NCBI GenBank assembly: GCA_017503065.1
Contig: JAFVTT010000059.1
Span: 1-8,863 of the forward strand
Length of the DNA: 8,863 nt
Direction: 5' to 3'
Source: Bacteroidaceae bacterium
GTDB taxonomy: Bacteria > Bacteroidota > Bacteroidia > Bacteroidales > Bacteroidaceae
The position numbers and the translations under genes are program-made. Every line of letters starts with the position of its first letter. Positions within the stretch are counted from its first letter, which is position 1. Shown piece after piece: positions 1 to 6,578 of this stretch. The notes beneath the pieces were generated by a model, which ran no database searches, was not told where the DNA came from, and saw nothing but the letters and a program-made list of their open reading frames with translations.

Positions 1-1
1 C

Positions 2-1165
2 GAGATTGGGACATATGTGAACTCTATTCCCGTTTCAGAACAATTCCTTCTTAAAGCCGACTCATTGAGGGCAGACCTTTGTCGGACTTTGCAAGGTATG
101 CAATTATTTGATATGAATCAAATAATGAACTCCGTATTGGCCCGTACGGGGCATAGACTGACAGCCAGTGCTATCCAGCTTGCCTTGGAGGAAAAAAAGA
201 GAATTGTGAGGAAAAGTGGTATAATTGAGGTGGTAGATTCGGATGTGAATTTTGATGATATCGGTGGCCTGGATGTCTTGAGGAAAGACTTGGAAAGGAA
301 AAAGTATATCTTCACCAACTTGACCCTGGCTAAGAGCAAGAAGGTAAACATAACCTTGCCAAAAGGTATCTTAATTATCGGAATGCCTGGTTGTGGAAAG
401 AGTATGATAGCCAAATCTATAGCCAATAAATTTGGTGTTTCTCTTTTACGGCTTGATATCAGCAGTTTGATGGGGCAATATGTCGGCCAAAGTGAAGAGA
501 ACTTGAGAAAAGCGCTATACACAGCTGAGGCTGCTCATCCTTGTGTGTTGTGGATTGACGAGATAGAAAAAGCGTTTCATGGAGCGAACAGTTCTAACAG
601 CAGTGAAAATGACACCCTTGTCATGCGTATGATGGGGTATTTCCTGACGTGGATGCAAGAACGTAAGACGGCCGTTTATATCGTTGCAACAGCAAACGAT
701 GTATTACGGCCTGAGTTTATGCGACGAGGACGCTTTGATGAAGTCTATTTTGTCAACTTTCCGAATGAGAAAGAGCGAAAGGCTATTCTGGAAAAGAAAA
801 TTAATCGCTTCAAGAATACAAAGGAGCATCCTACAATCTTTGATTTTTCTTCATTGACATCTGTTGATAATATTGTAAAGGAGATGGCTGGGCACCATGG
901 GGGATTCTCTGGAGCCGAAATCGAATATATCGTAAATACAGTCATTGAAAATAAGTTTGTCGAGTATGCCAAACTTATAGAAGAAGAGAAAACGGTAGAA
1001 ACTTTGCCTATCACCGAAGAGGACTTTTTGACGGTGGTAGGTGAGATGAAAGATTCTGTCATTAGCAACCAACGTTCCGACGGAAGGAATATAGAAAAGA
1101 CCACAGTAGAGAAAATCTTGGAAATGAAAGAAACATATAAGTTCAAATCTGCATCAGAAAAATAA
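2..1165 (+). CDS. Ycf46-like AAA+ ATPase, 5'-truncated by the window edge
   Basis: AAA+ ATPase expected to remodel a protein or nucleic-acid partner in the cytoplasm; the substrate is unknown. The frame is open through the left edge (codons for EIGTY precede the GTG at 17), so that GTG is probably internal and the N-terminal domain lies outside. Counting from the GTG: the pre-AAA segment with EKKRIVRKSG and DDIGGLD (about 59-86) is the layout of Ycf46-type ATPases; Walker A is GMPGCGKS (122-129), Walker B CVLWIDE (176-182), sensor 1 ATAN (224-227), arginine fingers in RRGRFDE (236-242), and the sensor 2 region GFSGAE (296-301). All ATPase residues look intact. A lysine/glutamate-rich tail follows. 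The stop codon is 2 bases before the next start, so the two genes are probably translationally coupled. Base composition is AT-richer than the genes right of 2670. The AAA+ assignment is secure; the Ycf46 subfamily is likely; the function is not known. Confidence 0.9.
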   Translation, partial: EIGTYVNSIPVSEQFLLKADSLRADLCRTLQGMQLFDMNQIMNSVLARTGHRLTASAIQLALEEKKRIVRKSGIIEVVDSDVNFDDIGGLDVLRKDLERKKYIFTNLTLAKSKKVNITLPKGILIIGMPGCGKSMIAKSIANKFGVSLLRLDISSLMGQYVGQSEENLRKALYTAEAAHPCVLWIDEIEKAFHGANSSNSSENDTLVMRMMGYFLTWMQERKTAVYIVATANDVLRPEFMRRGRFDEVYFVNFPNEKERKAILEKKINRFKNTKEHPTIFDFSSLTSVDNIVKEMAGHHGGFSGAEIEYIVNTVIENKFVEYAKLIEEEKTVETLPITEEDFLTVVGEMKDSVISNQRSDGRNIEKTTVEKILEMKETYKFKSASEK

Positions 1166-1167
1166 TT

Positions 1168-2484
1168 ATGAATACAATACCAACTATCTTATATCTCAAT
1201 GACAGTTATTGTAATTCTCTGGAGGATTTACAGCATGTTTTTCAGCATGATAACATTGAGAGAATACTGTTAGACATTTTGGCATCTTATCGGGATGGAA
1301 TACTCACATCTTGGCTGTCAGAAGGTGATGCGTGCTGTAGGAAAATGGCTGAAGACTTGAAAAAGATAGACTCATCTAAATTCAGCAATAGCGAATTGTT
1401 CAAAAGAATTGCAGGTGTCATTAATAATCAAATTGGAACAACTTCAGATTATAAAATAACTTATAATATTAATGATTATGCAGACTTTTTAGGGTGTACA
1501 AGAGGAGGAAAACGAATCCCAGCTAATGGTTCAATTGTTACCATGGACACAGAAACCCCATTATTATTATTTAAATATCAATTTAAGATAACTAATCCCG
1601 AAACAGAATCTCTGAATCTGCAATTCTTAATAAAAAACAGTGAAGACAACATTTTCTTTAAAGATTCCCAGCCTCTAAAATTAAATGTTTCCCGAAATTC
1701 TGTACAAGATGTGTCTTTTTATGTAGAGCAGGAACTTAAACGTGGAGAGTATGATATAATACTGAAATGTGATGAGGTGATTATAAGTCGTATTAATTTA
1801 CTTCATAAGATAGGATGGTGGGACCAGGACTATGATTTGCAAAAAGAGCTTGATAGATGTAGGTCTGAGAACAGAAAAGCAGATAGGGCGAAATCATTTG
1901 CTAAAAAAAATGATTATCATGAGGCCGCTGACCTTGGTCTTTCTGTGAAATGGGCGACTTGCAATGTGGGAGCAGAAATACCAGAGGATTATGGTGACTA
2001 TTTTGCTTGGGGAGAAATAGAACCTAAGGATAATTACAGTTGGAGCACTTATAAGTGGTGTAGCGGAACAGAAAATAGCATAACCAAATATTGTATAAAT
2101 AAAGCAAATGGTATTGTGGATAACAAAACTGTACTTGAACCCCAAGATGATATCGCTCACGTTGAATGGGGCGGCAATTGGCGCATGCCCACTAAGGAAG
2201 AATTCAAGGAACTTGTTGATAAGTGTAATTGGAAATGGACAAAGTCAGGAGCTCATACAGGATATATAATTACAGGACCTTCTGGTAAGAGCATTTTCCT
2301 GCCTGCTGCGGGTTATTGTACTGGTTCAAACTTCCACGATCGCGAATCGGATGGTTACTTCTGGTCCGCAACGTTAGGACAAAGCCATAGTATGGTATCT
2401 CTTTTCTTCCGCAACGGCCGTAGTTTTTGGGGCTGTTTGCGTTACCGTATAATTGGGCAAACTATTCGTCCTGTCACAGACTAA
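1168..2484 (+). CDS. Cytosolic FISUMP-domain protein partnered with the AAA+ ATPase
   Basis: 438 residues with no signal peptide or lipobox, unlike the many FISUMP proteins that are exported. Three parts can be seen. Residues 1-90 are helical, with a motif YRDGILTSWLSEGD (41-54) of a kind I associate with small adaptor domains in bacterial signalling proteins. Residues about 125-215 are beta-rich, possibly an Ig-like sandwich. After a charged helix (about 220-248), residues 253-436 form a FISUMP domain (Fibrobacter succinogenes major paralogous domain, C-type-lectin/formylglycine-enzyme-like), shown by DLGLSVKWATCNVG, YFAWGE, WRMPTKEE, LPAAGY, YFWSAT and the closing QTIRPV. The ATG is 2 bases after the ATPase stop, implying one transcript and joint function. 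Family knowledge: such C-terminal folds bind ligands, and some are targets of diversity-generating retroelements; no RT or template repeat is visible here. A sensor or recognition role is inference. An AT-rich composition suggests transfer. Confidence 0.82.
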   Translation: MNTIPTILYLNDSYCNSLEDLQHVFQHDNIERILLDILASYRDGILTSWLSEGDACCRKMAEDLKKIDSSKFSNSELFKRIAGVINNQIGTTSDYKITYNINDYADFLGCTRGGKRIPANGSIVTMDTETPLLLFKYQFKITNPETESLNLQFLIKNSEDNIFFKDSQPLKLNVSRNSVQDVSFYVEQELKRGEYDIILKCDEVIISRINLLHKIGWWDQDYDLQKELDRCRSENRKADRAKSFAKKNDYHEAADLGLSVKWATCNVGAEIPEDYGDYFAWGEIEPKDNYSWSTYKWCSGTENSITKYCINKANGIVDNKTVLEPQDDIAHVEWGGNWRMPTKEEFKELVDKCNWKWTKSGAHTGYIITGPSGKSIFLPAAGYCTGSNFHDRESDGYFWSATLGQSHSMVSLFFRNGRSFWGCLRYRIIGQTIRPVTD

Positions 2485-2565
2485 TGCATAATGTATTTAT
2501 TCTGTTTATTACATCGGATGTGATTGGCATGTATGTTGCCTGTAACAAACCTTCCAACAATTTTG

Positions 2566-2573
2566 TATATTTG
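2566..2573 (+). promoter_or_regulatory. Isolated -7 element TATATTTG
   Basis: Matches the Bacteroidetes -7 consensus TAnnTTTG, but no TTG lies at the usual 19-21 base distance upstream. No gene follows on this strand before the hairpin at 2601, so it is either a chance match or the promoter of a very short RNA ending at that hairpin. Confidence 0.25.
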
Positions 2574-2600
2574 CAGAAATCACAATACTCCTTATAACAA

Positions 2601-2640
2601 TCACGGGCACCGCATGACGCAAGTGCCCGTGACTGTTTTG
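2601..2640 (+). terminator. Hairpin terminator between convergent genes
   Basis: TCACGGGCAC (2601-2610) pairs perfectly with GTGCCCGTGA (2623-2632) around a 12-base loop. After one mismatch the stem extends by four more A/T-rich pairs. CTGTTTTGTTTATT follows on the + strand, giving a rho-independent-like terminator for the ATPase/FISUMP unit. On the other strand the stem is followed by TTGTTATAAGGAG, so it could also stop the convergent prenyl synthase transcript whose stop codon is at 2670. The rest of the 185-base gap (2485-2669) shows no gene. Confidence 0.75.
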
Positions 2641-2669
2641 TTTATTACATTCTATAAATATAGGCTGCC

Positions 2670-3650
2670 TTACATCGCCCTCTTCGCCACGTAATCGAGA
2701 TAGTACTGCAGGGTTTGGGCAATGGCGGTCTCCCCTACCTCATCCAGCAGGCCGGTGGCCATGCCGGACATGTCGCCCATGGCACTTTCTGCATACAAGA
2801 CACCACCTTCCTGACGGGTAAGGTTGACAAGACGAGTGATTTCCTCTTGCGATGCCTCGCCGGCACGTACTTTCAGGGCAAGGGCATGAGCCTCGGGATT
2901 CTTGTTGGCAACATAGATGACGGGCAAGGTGAGTTTGCCCTCCTTCATGTCGTTTCCGGCAGGTTTGCCCACATCGTGCTGGTCGTCGTAGTCGAAAATG
3001 TCGTCCTTCAACTGGAAACAGATGCCGAGAAGCATGCCGAAACGCTTCATTGTATATATATATCCGGCATGATCCGTGGCAAGCAAAGCACCCATTTCCG
3101 CACAGGCGGAGAACAGGGATGCCGTCTTCTTGCGCACCACCTCGTAGTACGAGCCCTCCCCTATTTCCTTGCTGTCCACATTGGCCAACTGAAGGAGTTC
3201 GCCGTCGGAAAGCATGGTGCCCACGTTGGATACAAGAGCCACTACCCTACTGTCGCCGCATGCCACGGCATGTTCTATGGCCTTGCTGAGCAGAAAATCG
3301 CCCACCAGCACGGCCGCCTTGTTGTCCAAAAGGCTGTTGATGCTCTTCTGACCACGTCGGCGGTCGCTCTCGTCAACGATGTCGTCATGCACCAAAGACG
3401 CCGTATGGAGCAGTTCCATGGCAATGGCAGCATGGATTACCTCGTCGCAAAGCACAGGAGCGCTGTTGTCGGCACCACGGGCTGCCAGAAGCACCAAAAT
3501 GGGGCGCATCTGCTTGCCTGTGCGACGTGTCAGGTGTTCCAGTGCCTTGTTGAGCAACGGATTGTCGGACGTGAGCGTTTCACGGAACATTTCATTGAAG
3601 CGCAACAGGTCGGCCTCTACGGGCTTTCTTATCTCTTTCAGTAAATCCAC
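2670..3650 (-). CDS. Polyprenyl diphosphate synthase (trans-isoprenyl family)
   Basis: Extends allylic diphosphates with isopentenyl diphosphate to make a long isoprenoid chain; in this group most likely the menaquinone side chain, which is inference. With GTG at 3650 the product is 326 residues, normal for the family. Visible motifs: GKQMRP (45-50), first aspartate-rich motif DDIVD (89-93) followed by RRRG, KTA (175-177), second aspartate-rich motif DDIFD (216-220) and GKPAGND (228-234). Small residues (A84, S85) just before the first aspartate motif fit a medium or long product. The open frame extends to an ATG at 3734, but the extra residues are unlike the family, and the -7 element at 3678-3685 lies inside that extension. 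The GTG beginning MDLLKEIRKP is therefore preferred. The gene is divergent from polA and convergent with the FISUMP gene. Exact chain length (octaprenyl or other) cannot be told. Confidence 0.93.
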   Translation of the reverse strand: MDLLKEIRKPVEADLLRFNEMFRETLTSDNPLLNKALEHLTRRTGKQMRPILVLLAARGADNSAPVLCDEVIHAAIAMELLHTASLVHDDIVDESDRRRGQKSINSLLDNKAAVLVGDFLLSKAIEHAVACGDSRVVALVSNVGTMLSDGELLQLANVDSKEIGEGSYYEVVRKKTASLFSACAEMGALLATDHAGYIYTMKRFGMLLGICFQLKDDIFDYDDQHDVGKPAGNDMKEGKLTLPVIYVANKNPEAHALALKVRAGEASQEEITRLVNLTRQEGGVLYAESAMGDMSGMATGLLDEVGETAIAQTLQYYLDYVAKRAM

Positions 3651-3677
3651 TTGACTTTTGTAGTGTGTTACGATTTG

Positions 3678-3685
3678 CAAATTTA
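3678..3685 (-). promoter_or_regulatory. -7 element for the prenyl synthase gene
   Basis: On the minus strand this reads TAAATTTG, a match to TAnnTTTG. Transcription would begin near 3671, leaving a leader of about 20 bases to the GTG at 3650. No clear -33 TTG is visible at the expected distance, so the site rests on the -7 box and its position. Confidence 0.5.
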
Positions 3686-3719
3686 TATAAAAACACGGAA
3701 TTTTCTCACTTATTTTCAT

Positions 3720-3727
3720 TATTTTTG
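3720..3727 (+). promoter_or_regulatory. -7 element for polA
   Basis: TATTTTTG fits TAnnTTTG and lies 22 bases before the polA ATG, giving a leader of roughly 15-18 bases. The -33 region is T-rich without a clean TTG. It sits back to back with the minus-strand -7 box at 3678-3685, so both genes share one compact divergent promoter region. Confidence 0.45.
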
Positions 3728-3749
3728 TGGGCAAATACGATAATTAGAC

Positions 3750-6329
3750 ATGAAACTGTTCCTTTTGGATGCATACGCTCTTATCTACAGAGCCTACTAT
3801 GCCTTCATCAAAAACCCGCGATACAACTCCAAGGGCGAGAACACGAGCGCCATACTGGGCTTTGTGAACACCCTGGAGGACGTCCTGCGCAACATGCGCC
3901 CCACACACCTTGGCGTGGCTTTCGACCCCCACGGAGGCACTTTCCGCCACGAGGCCTTCCCCGACTACAAGGCCCAGCGCGAGGAAACGCCCGAGGCCAT
4001 ACGCTTTGCCGTGCCCAAGATAAAGGAGATACTGGAGGCCTACCACATTCCCGTGCTGGAGGTGCAGGGGTATGAGGCCGACGATGTCATTGGCACACTG
4101 GCACATCAGGCTGACCTCCAAGGCATTGAGACCTACATGATGACCCCCGACAAGGACTATGGCCAGTTGGTGACCGACAACGTGAGCATGTACCGCCCGC
4201 CCGTAGGCAAGAGCGAGGCACAGGTCATGGGCCCCAAAGAGATTTGCGAGAAGTGGGGCATAGATTCGCCCTTGCAGGTAATAGACATCCTGGGACTGAT
4301 GGGCGACTCCAGCGACAACATCCCCGGTTGCCCCGGGGTGGGAGAGAAGACCGCCTGCACCCTCATCCAGCAATGGGGAAGCATAGAGAACCTGCTGAAC
4401 AATACCGACAAACTGAAGGGCGCCATACAGAGGAAGGTGACGGAGAATGCCGACCTCATCAGGCAGAGCCATTGGTTGGCAACAATAGTGAAGGACGCTC
4501 CCATCACGCTGGATATGAAGTCGCTGGAAATCAAGGAACCCGACCACAATGCTCTGCAGGAAATATACGAACAACTGGAGTTCCGCCAACTGCTGAGGAG
4601 AACGGAAAACTTGACGAACGGAAAACGGAAAACGGAAAACGGAAAGGTAGAAGCGGAAGACAACCCCTCAGGTTTCCGACTTCCGACTTCCGATTTCCGA
4701 TTCAAAGACGGCAGCATACAGGGCGACTTGTTCGGAGACTTCGAAGAACCTACCTCTGCACCAAAGGAGGATACGACAAGACAGAGCGAACCCGACCTGT
4801 TTAGCATAGCGGCGACACCTGCACCTATGGACGAACCTCCGTTCATCCTGGATGGCAACACCATCATAGGGCACGACCTGAAGGCGCACTGGCAGGAACT
4901 CACCGCACAGTATCCCGAGGTGCAAACTTTTGGTTTAGAGACCGATGGAGTAGGGGAGAAGCAACTCTTCGACACCGCCATAGCGCACTACCTCCTGCAT
5001 CCCGAAATGCGCCACGGACTTGACTATCTGAAGGATGCCTACCGCAAAGCAACATTGAAGGAACTGAAGGAACTCTTCGAGAAGGAATTGCACGACACAG
5101 GTCTTTGGGACATCTTCCGGCAGATGGAGATGCCCCTGATGTGCGTACTGGCACGCATGGAGCAGACGGGAGTACGCATAGACGAACCGGGGCTGGCAGA
5201 GACAAGCCGCCACTTCACCGAGGAGATGATACACCTGGAGGAAGAGATATACCGGCTGGCAGGACAGAAGTTCAACATCGCCTCGCCCCGACAGGTGGGC
5301 GAAATCCTCTTCGACGTGCTCCAACTGGATTCCAAGGCCAAGAAGACGAAGACCGGACAATACGTTACCGGCGAGGAAGTGCTGGAAGGCCTGCGCCACA
5401 AGCACGAGGTGGTGGGCAAGATACTGGAGCACAGGGGATTGAAGAAACTGCTGGGCACATACATCGATGCCCTGCCCAAACTGGTCAATGCCTCCACGGG
5501 ACACATACACACCACCTTCAACCAAACCGTCACCACCACGGGACGCCTGTCCTCTTCCAACCCCAACCTGCAGAACATCCCCGTGCGCGATGCCATGGGC
5601 AAGGAGGTGCGCAAGGCCTTCATCCCCGATGAGGGACAACTCTTCTTCTCGGCCGACTACAGCCAAATAGAACTTCGCATAATGGCACACCTCAGCAAGG
5701 ACGAGAACCTGGTGCAGGCATTCCTCTGCGGAGAGGACATACATGCCGCCACGGCAGCCAAGATATTCCACAAGGACATCAGCGAGGTTACCTCCGACGA
5801 GCGCCGGCGTGCAAAAACGGCCAATTTCGGCATCATCTACGGCATCAGTGCCTTTGGCCTGGCAGAGCGCCTCGGATGCTCCAGAAGCGAAGCAAAGCAA
5901 CTCATAGACGGTTATTTCCAAACCTATCCCGGCGTGAAGGAATACATGGAGCGGAGCATAGCCATGGCACGCGAGAAGGGCTACACCGAGACCATCTTCC
6001 ACCGTCGTTGCCCCCTGCCCGACATAAACAGCCACAATGCCGTGGTACGAGGCTATGCCGAGCGCAATGCCATCAACTCGCCCATACAGGGCAGTGCCGC
6101 CGACATCATGAAGATAGCCATGATACGTGTGGACCGCCGCATGCGACGGGAAGGCCTCCGCAGCCGCATGATTCTTCAGGTGCACGACGAACTGAACTTC
6201 AGCGTCCTGCCCGAAGAGCGCGACCAACTCCAGCGCCTCGTCATAGAGGAGATGCAGAATGCCGCCTCGCTCACCGTTCCCCTCATAGCCGATGCAGGGT
6301 GGGGCAGCAACTGGCTGGAGGCGCATTAA
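3750..6329 (+). CDS. polA: DNA polymerase I with an eroded 3'-5' exonuclease domain
   Basis: Repair polymerase that removes RNA primers and fills gaps. Residues 1 to about 283 are the 5'-nuclease domain, with GYEADDVIGTL (107-117), TPDKDYGQL (132-140) and GDSSDNIPGCPGVGEKTA (185-202). Residues about 284-363 are a low-complexity linker that includes two peptides coded by DNA heptamer arrays. Residues 364-460 align only with the later half of the proofreading domain (IIGHDLKAHW, FDTAIAHYLLHP, MEMPL). The DxE motif region is absent, the aspartate expected after GQNLKY is histidine, and the YxxxD block before MEMPL is missing. Polymerase residues 460-859 look complete: motif A DYSQIELR (636-643), motif B around RRRAKTANFGIIYG (685-698), motif C QVHDEL (810-815). 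At 859 residues it is shorter than E. coli Pol I (928). The frame is unbroken, so it is not a pseudogene. It should polymerise but not proofread; that last point is inference from missing motifs. Confidence 0.97.
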   Translation: MKLFLLDAYALIYRAYYAFIKNPRYNSKGENTSAILGFVNTLEDVLRNMRPTHLGVAFDPHGGTFRHEAFPDYKAQREETPEAIRFAVPKIKEILEAYHIPVLEVQGYEADDVIGTLAHQADLQGIETYMMTPDKDYGQLVTDNVSMYRPPVGKSEAQVMGPKEICEKWGIDSPLQVIDILGLMGDSSDNIPGCPGVGEKTACTLIQQWGSIENLLNNTDKLKGAIQRKVTENADLIRQSHWLATIVKDAPITLDMKSLEIKEPDHNALQEIYEQLEFRQLLRRTENLTNGKRKTENGKVEAEDNPSGFRLPTSDFRFKDGSIQGDLFGDFEEPTSAPKEDTTRQSEPDLFSIAATPAPMDEPPFILDGNTIIGHDLKAHWQELTAQYPEVQTFGLETDGVGEKQLFDTAIAHYLLHPEMRHGLDYLKDAYRKATLKELKELFEKELHDTGLWDIFRQMEMPLMCVLARMEQTGVRIDEPGLAETSRHFTEEMIHLEEEIYRLAGQKFNIASPRQVGEILFDVLQLDSKAKKTKTGQYVTGEEVLEGLRHKHEVVGKILEHRGLKKLLGTYIDALPKLVNASTGHIHTTFNQTVTTTGRLSSSNPNLQNIPVRDAMGKEVRKAFIPDEGQLFFSADYSQIELRIMAHLSKDENLVQAFLCGEDIHAATAAKIFHKDISEVTSDERRRAKTANFGIIYGISAFGLAERLGCSRSEAKQLIDGYFQTYPGVKEYMERSIAMAREKGYTETIFHRRCPLPDINSHNAVVRGYAERNAINSPIQGSAADIMKIAMIRVDRRMRREGLRSRMILQVHDELNFSVLPEERDQLQRLVIEEMQNAASLTVPLIADAGWGSNWLEAH
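4618..4645 (+). repeat. ACGGAAA heptamer array inside polA (4 units)
   Basis: Four perfect head-to-tail copies of ACGGAAA, with a further partial copy just upstream at 4602-4610. It codes for NGKRKTENGK in the linker between the nuclease and polymerase parts of PolA. Three heptamers make 21 bases, so the array reads as the same seven-residue cycle in any phase and has no stop in any of the six frames. Confidence 0.95.
4674..4701 (+). repeat. TTCCGAY heptamer array inside polA (4 units)
   Basis: Two copies of TTCCGAC followed by two of TTCCGAT, coding for FRLPTSDFRF in the same PolA linker. The unit is partly complementary to the CGGAA core of the array at 4618-4645, so the two face each other as inverted arrays 28 bases apart. 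Confidence 0.93.
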
Positions 6330-6490
6330 AACGGAAAGGGGAAAACGGAAAACTGGAAGGGGGAAACTGAACCAAAAGGTCAACGCCCGCAGGGGTTGAA
6401 GTCAAAGGGGAAACTCTGAGTTCTCCGATTACTCTGACTACTCAGATTACTCCGAAAACCTTTCCGTTTTCCGTTTTCACCTTTCCGTTT
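6329..6490. repeat. 25-base inverted repeat built from CGGAAAA units
   Basis: 6329-6353 and 6466-6490 are reverse complements at 24 of 25 positions; the one mismatch is G6340 against A6479. Both arms are made of CGGAAA/CGGAAAA units with a shared GG spacer. The left arm begins at the polA stop codon. The intervening 112 bases contain a small bulged hairpin (6381-6398, CAAC/CCC against GGG/GTTG, no U tract) and three 9-base units at 6425-6451 (CCGATTACT, CTGACTACT, CAGATTACT). In RNA the arms would form a long stem just after polA, which might influence termination or mRNA stability; that is inference. Confidence 0.85.
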
Positions 6491-6578
6491 CTCCACCCCT
6501 TCCTGCGTTAAAGAATGCGAAATCCTTGCTTCATATTGTGCTTATTCGTACCTTTGACCCTTGAAAAAAGCCTTTGAC
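6330..6578. other. Gene-free intergenic stretch downstream of polA
   Basis: About 250 bases with no credible gene on either strand. It holds the inverted repeat and 9-base units up to 6490, then about 35 bases with no recognised element, then the promoter at 6526-6556. No standard U-tract terminator for polA is visible. Confidence 0.7.
6526..6556 (+). promoter_or_regulatory. Bacteroidetes-type promoter for the exported protein/Fic unit
   Basis: TTG at 6526-6528 (-33 element) and TACCTTTG at 6549-6556 (-7 element, TAnnTTTG) are separated by 20 bases, the usual spacing. Transcription would start near 6561-6563, about 17 bases before the ATG at 6579. This is the best-formed promoter in the window, and it rules out the in-frame TTG at 6561 as the start codon. 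Confidence 0.7.

Noticed and set aside
17..19. GTG at 17 as the start of the ATPase
   Set aside because: The frame is open to the window edge and the family has a further N-terminal domain, so the gene most likely begins outside.
2715..3644. Long + strand open frame of 309 codons opposite the prenyl synthase gene
   Set aside because: It mirrors the real gene on the other strand, has no recognisable motif and is rich in His/Gln/Gly as expected of a shadow frame in GC-rich DNA.
3744..4589. Minus-strand open frame opposite the 5'-nuclease part of polA
   Set aside because: Antisense shadow without motifs, start context or promoter.
3750..6329. polA as a pseudogene
   Set aside because: Although the proofreading domain is eroded, the frame is continuous and the nuclease and polymerase motifs are intact.
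4935..6383. Minus-strand open frame of 482 codons opposite polA
   Set aside because: polA motifs on the + strand are unmistakable; the reverse frame has no family features and exists because of polA codon use.
6381..6398. Small hairpin as the polA terminator
   Set aside because: The stem is only seven pairs with a bulge and there is no U tract after it; recorded only as part of the intergenic description.
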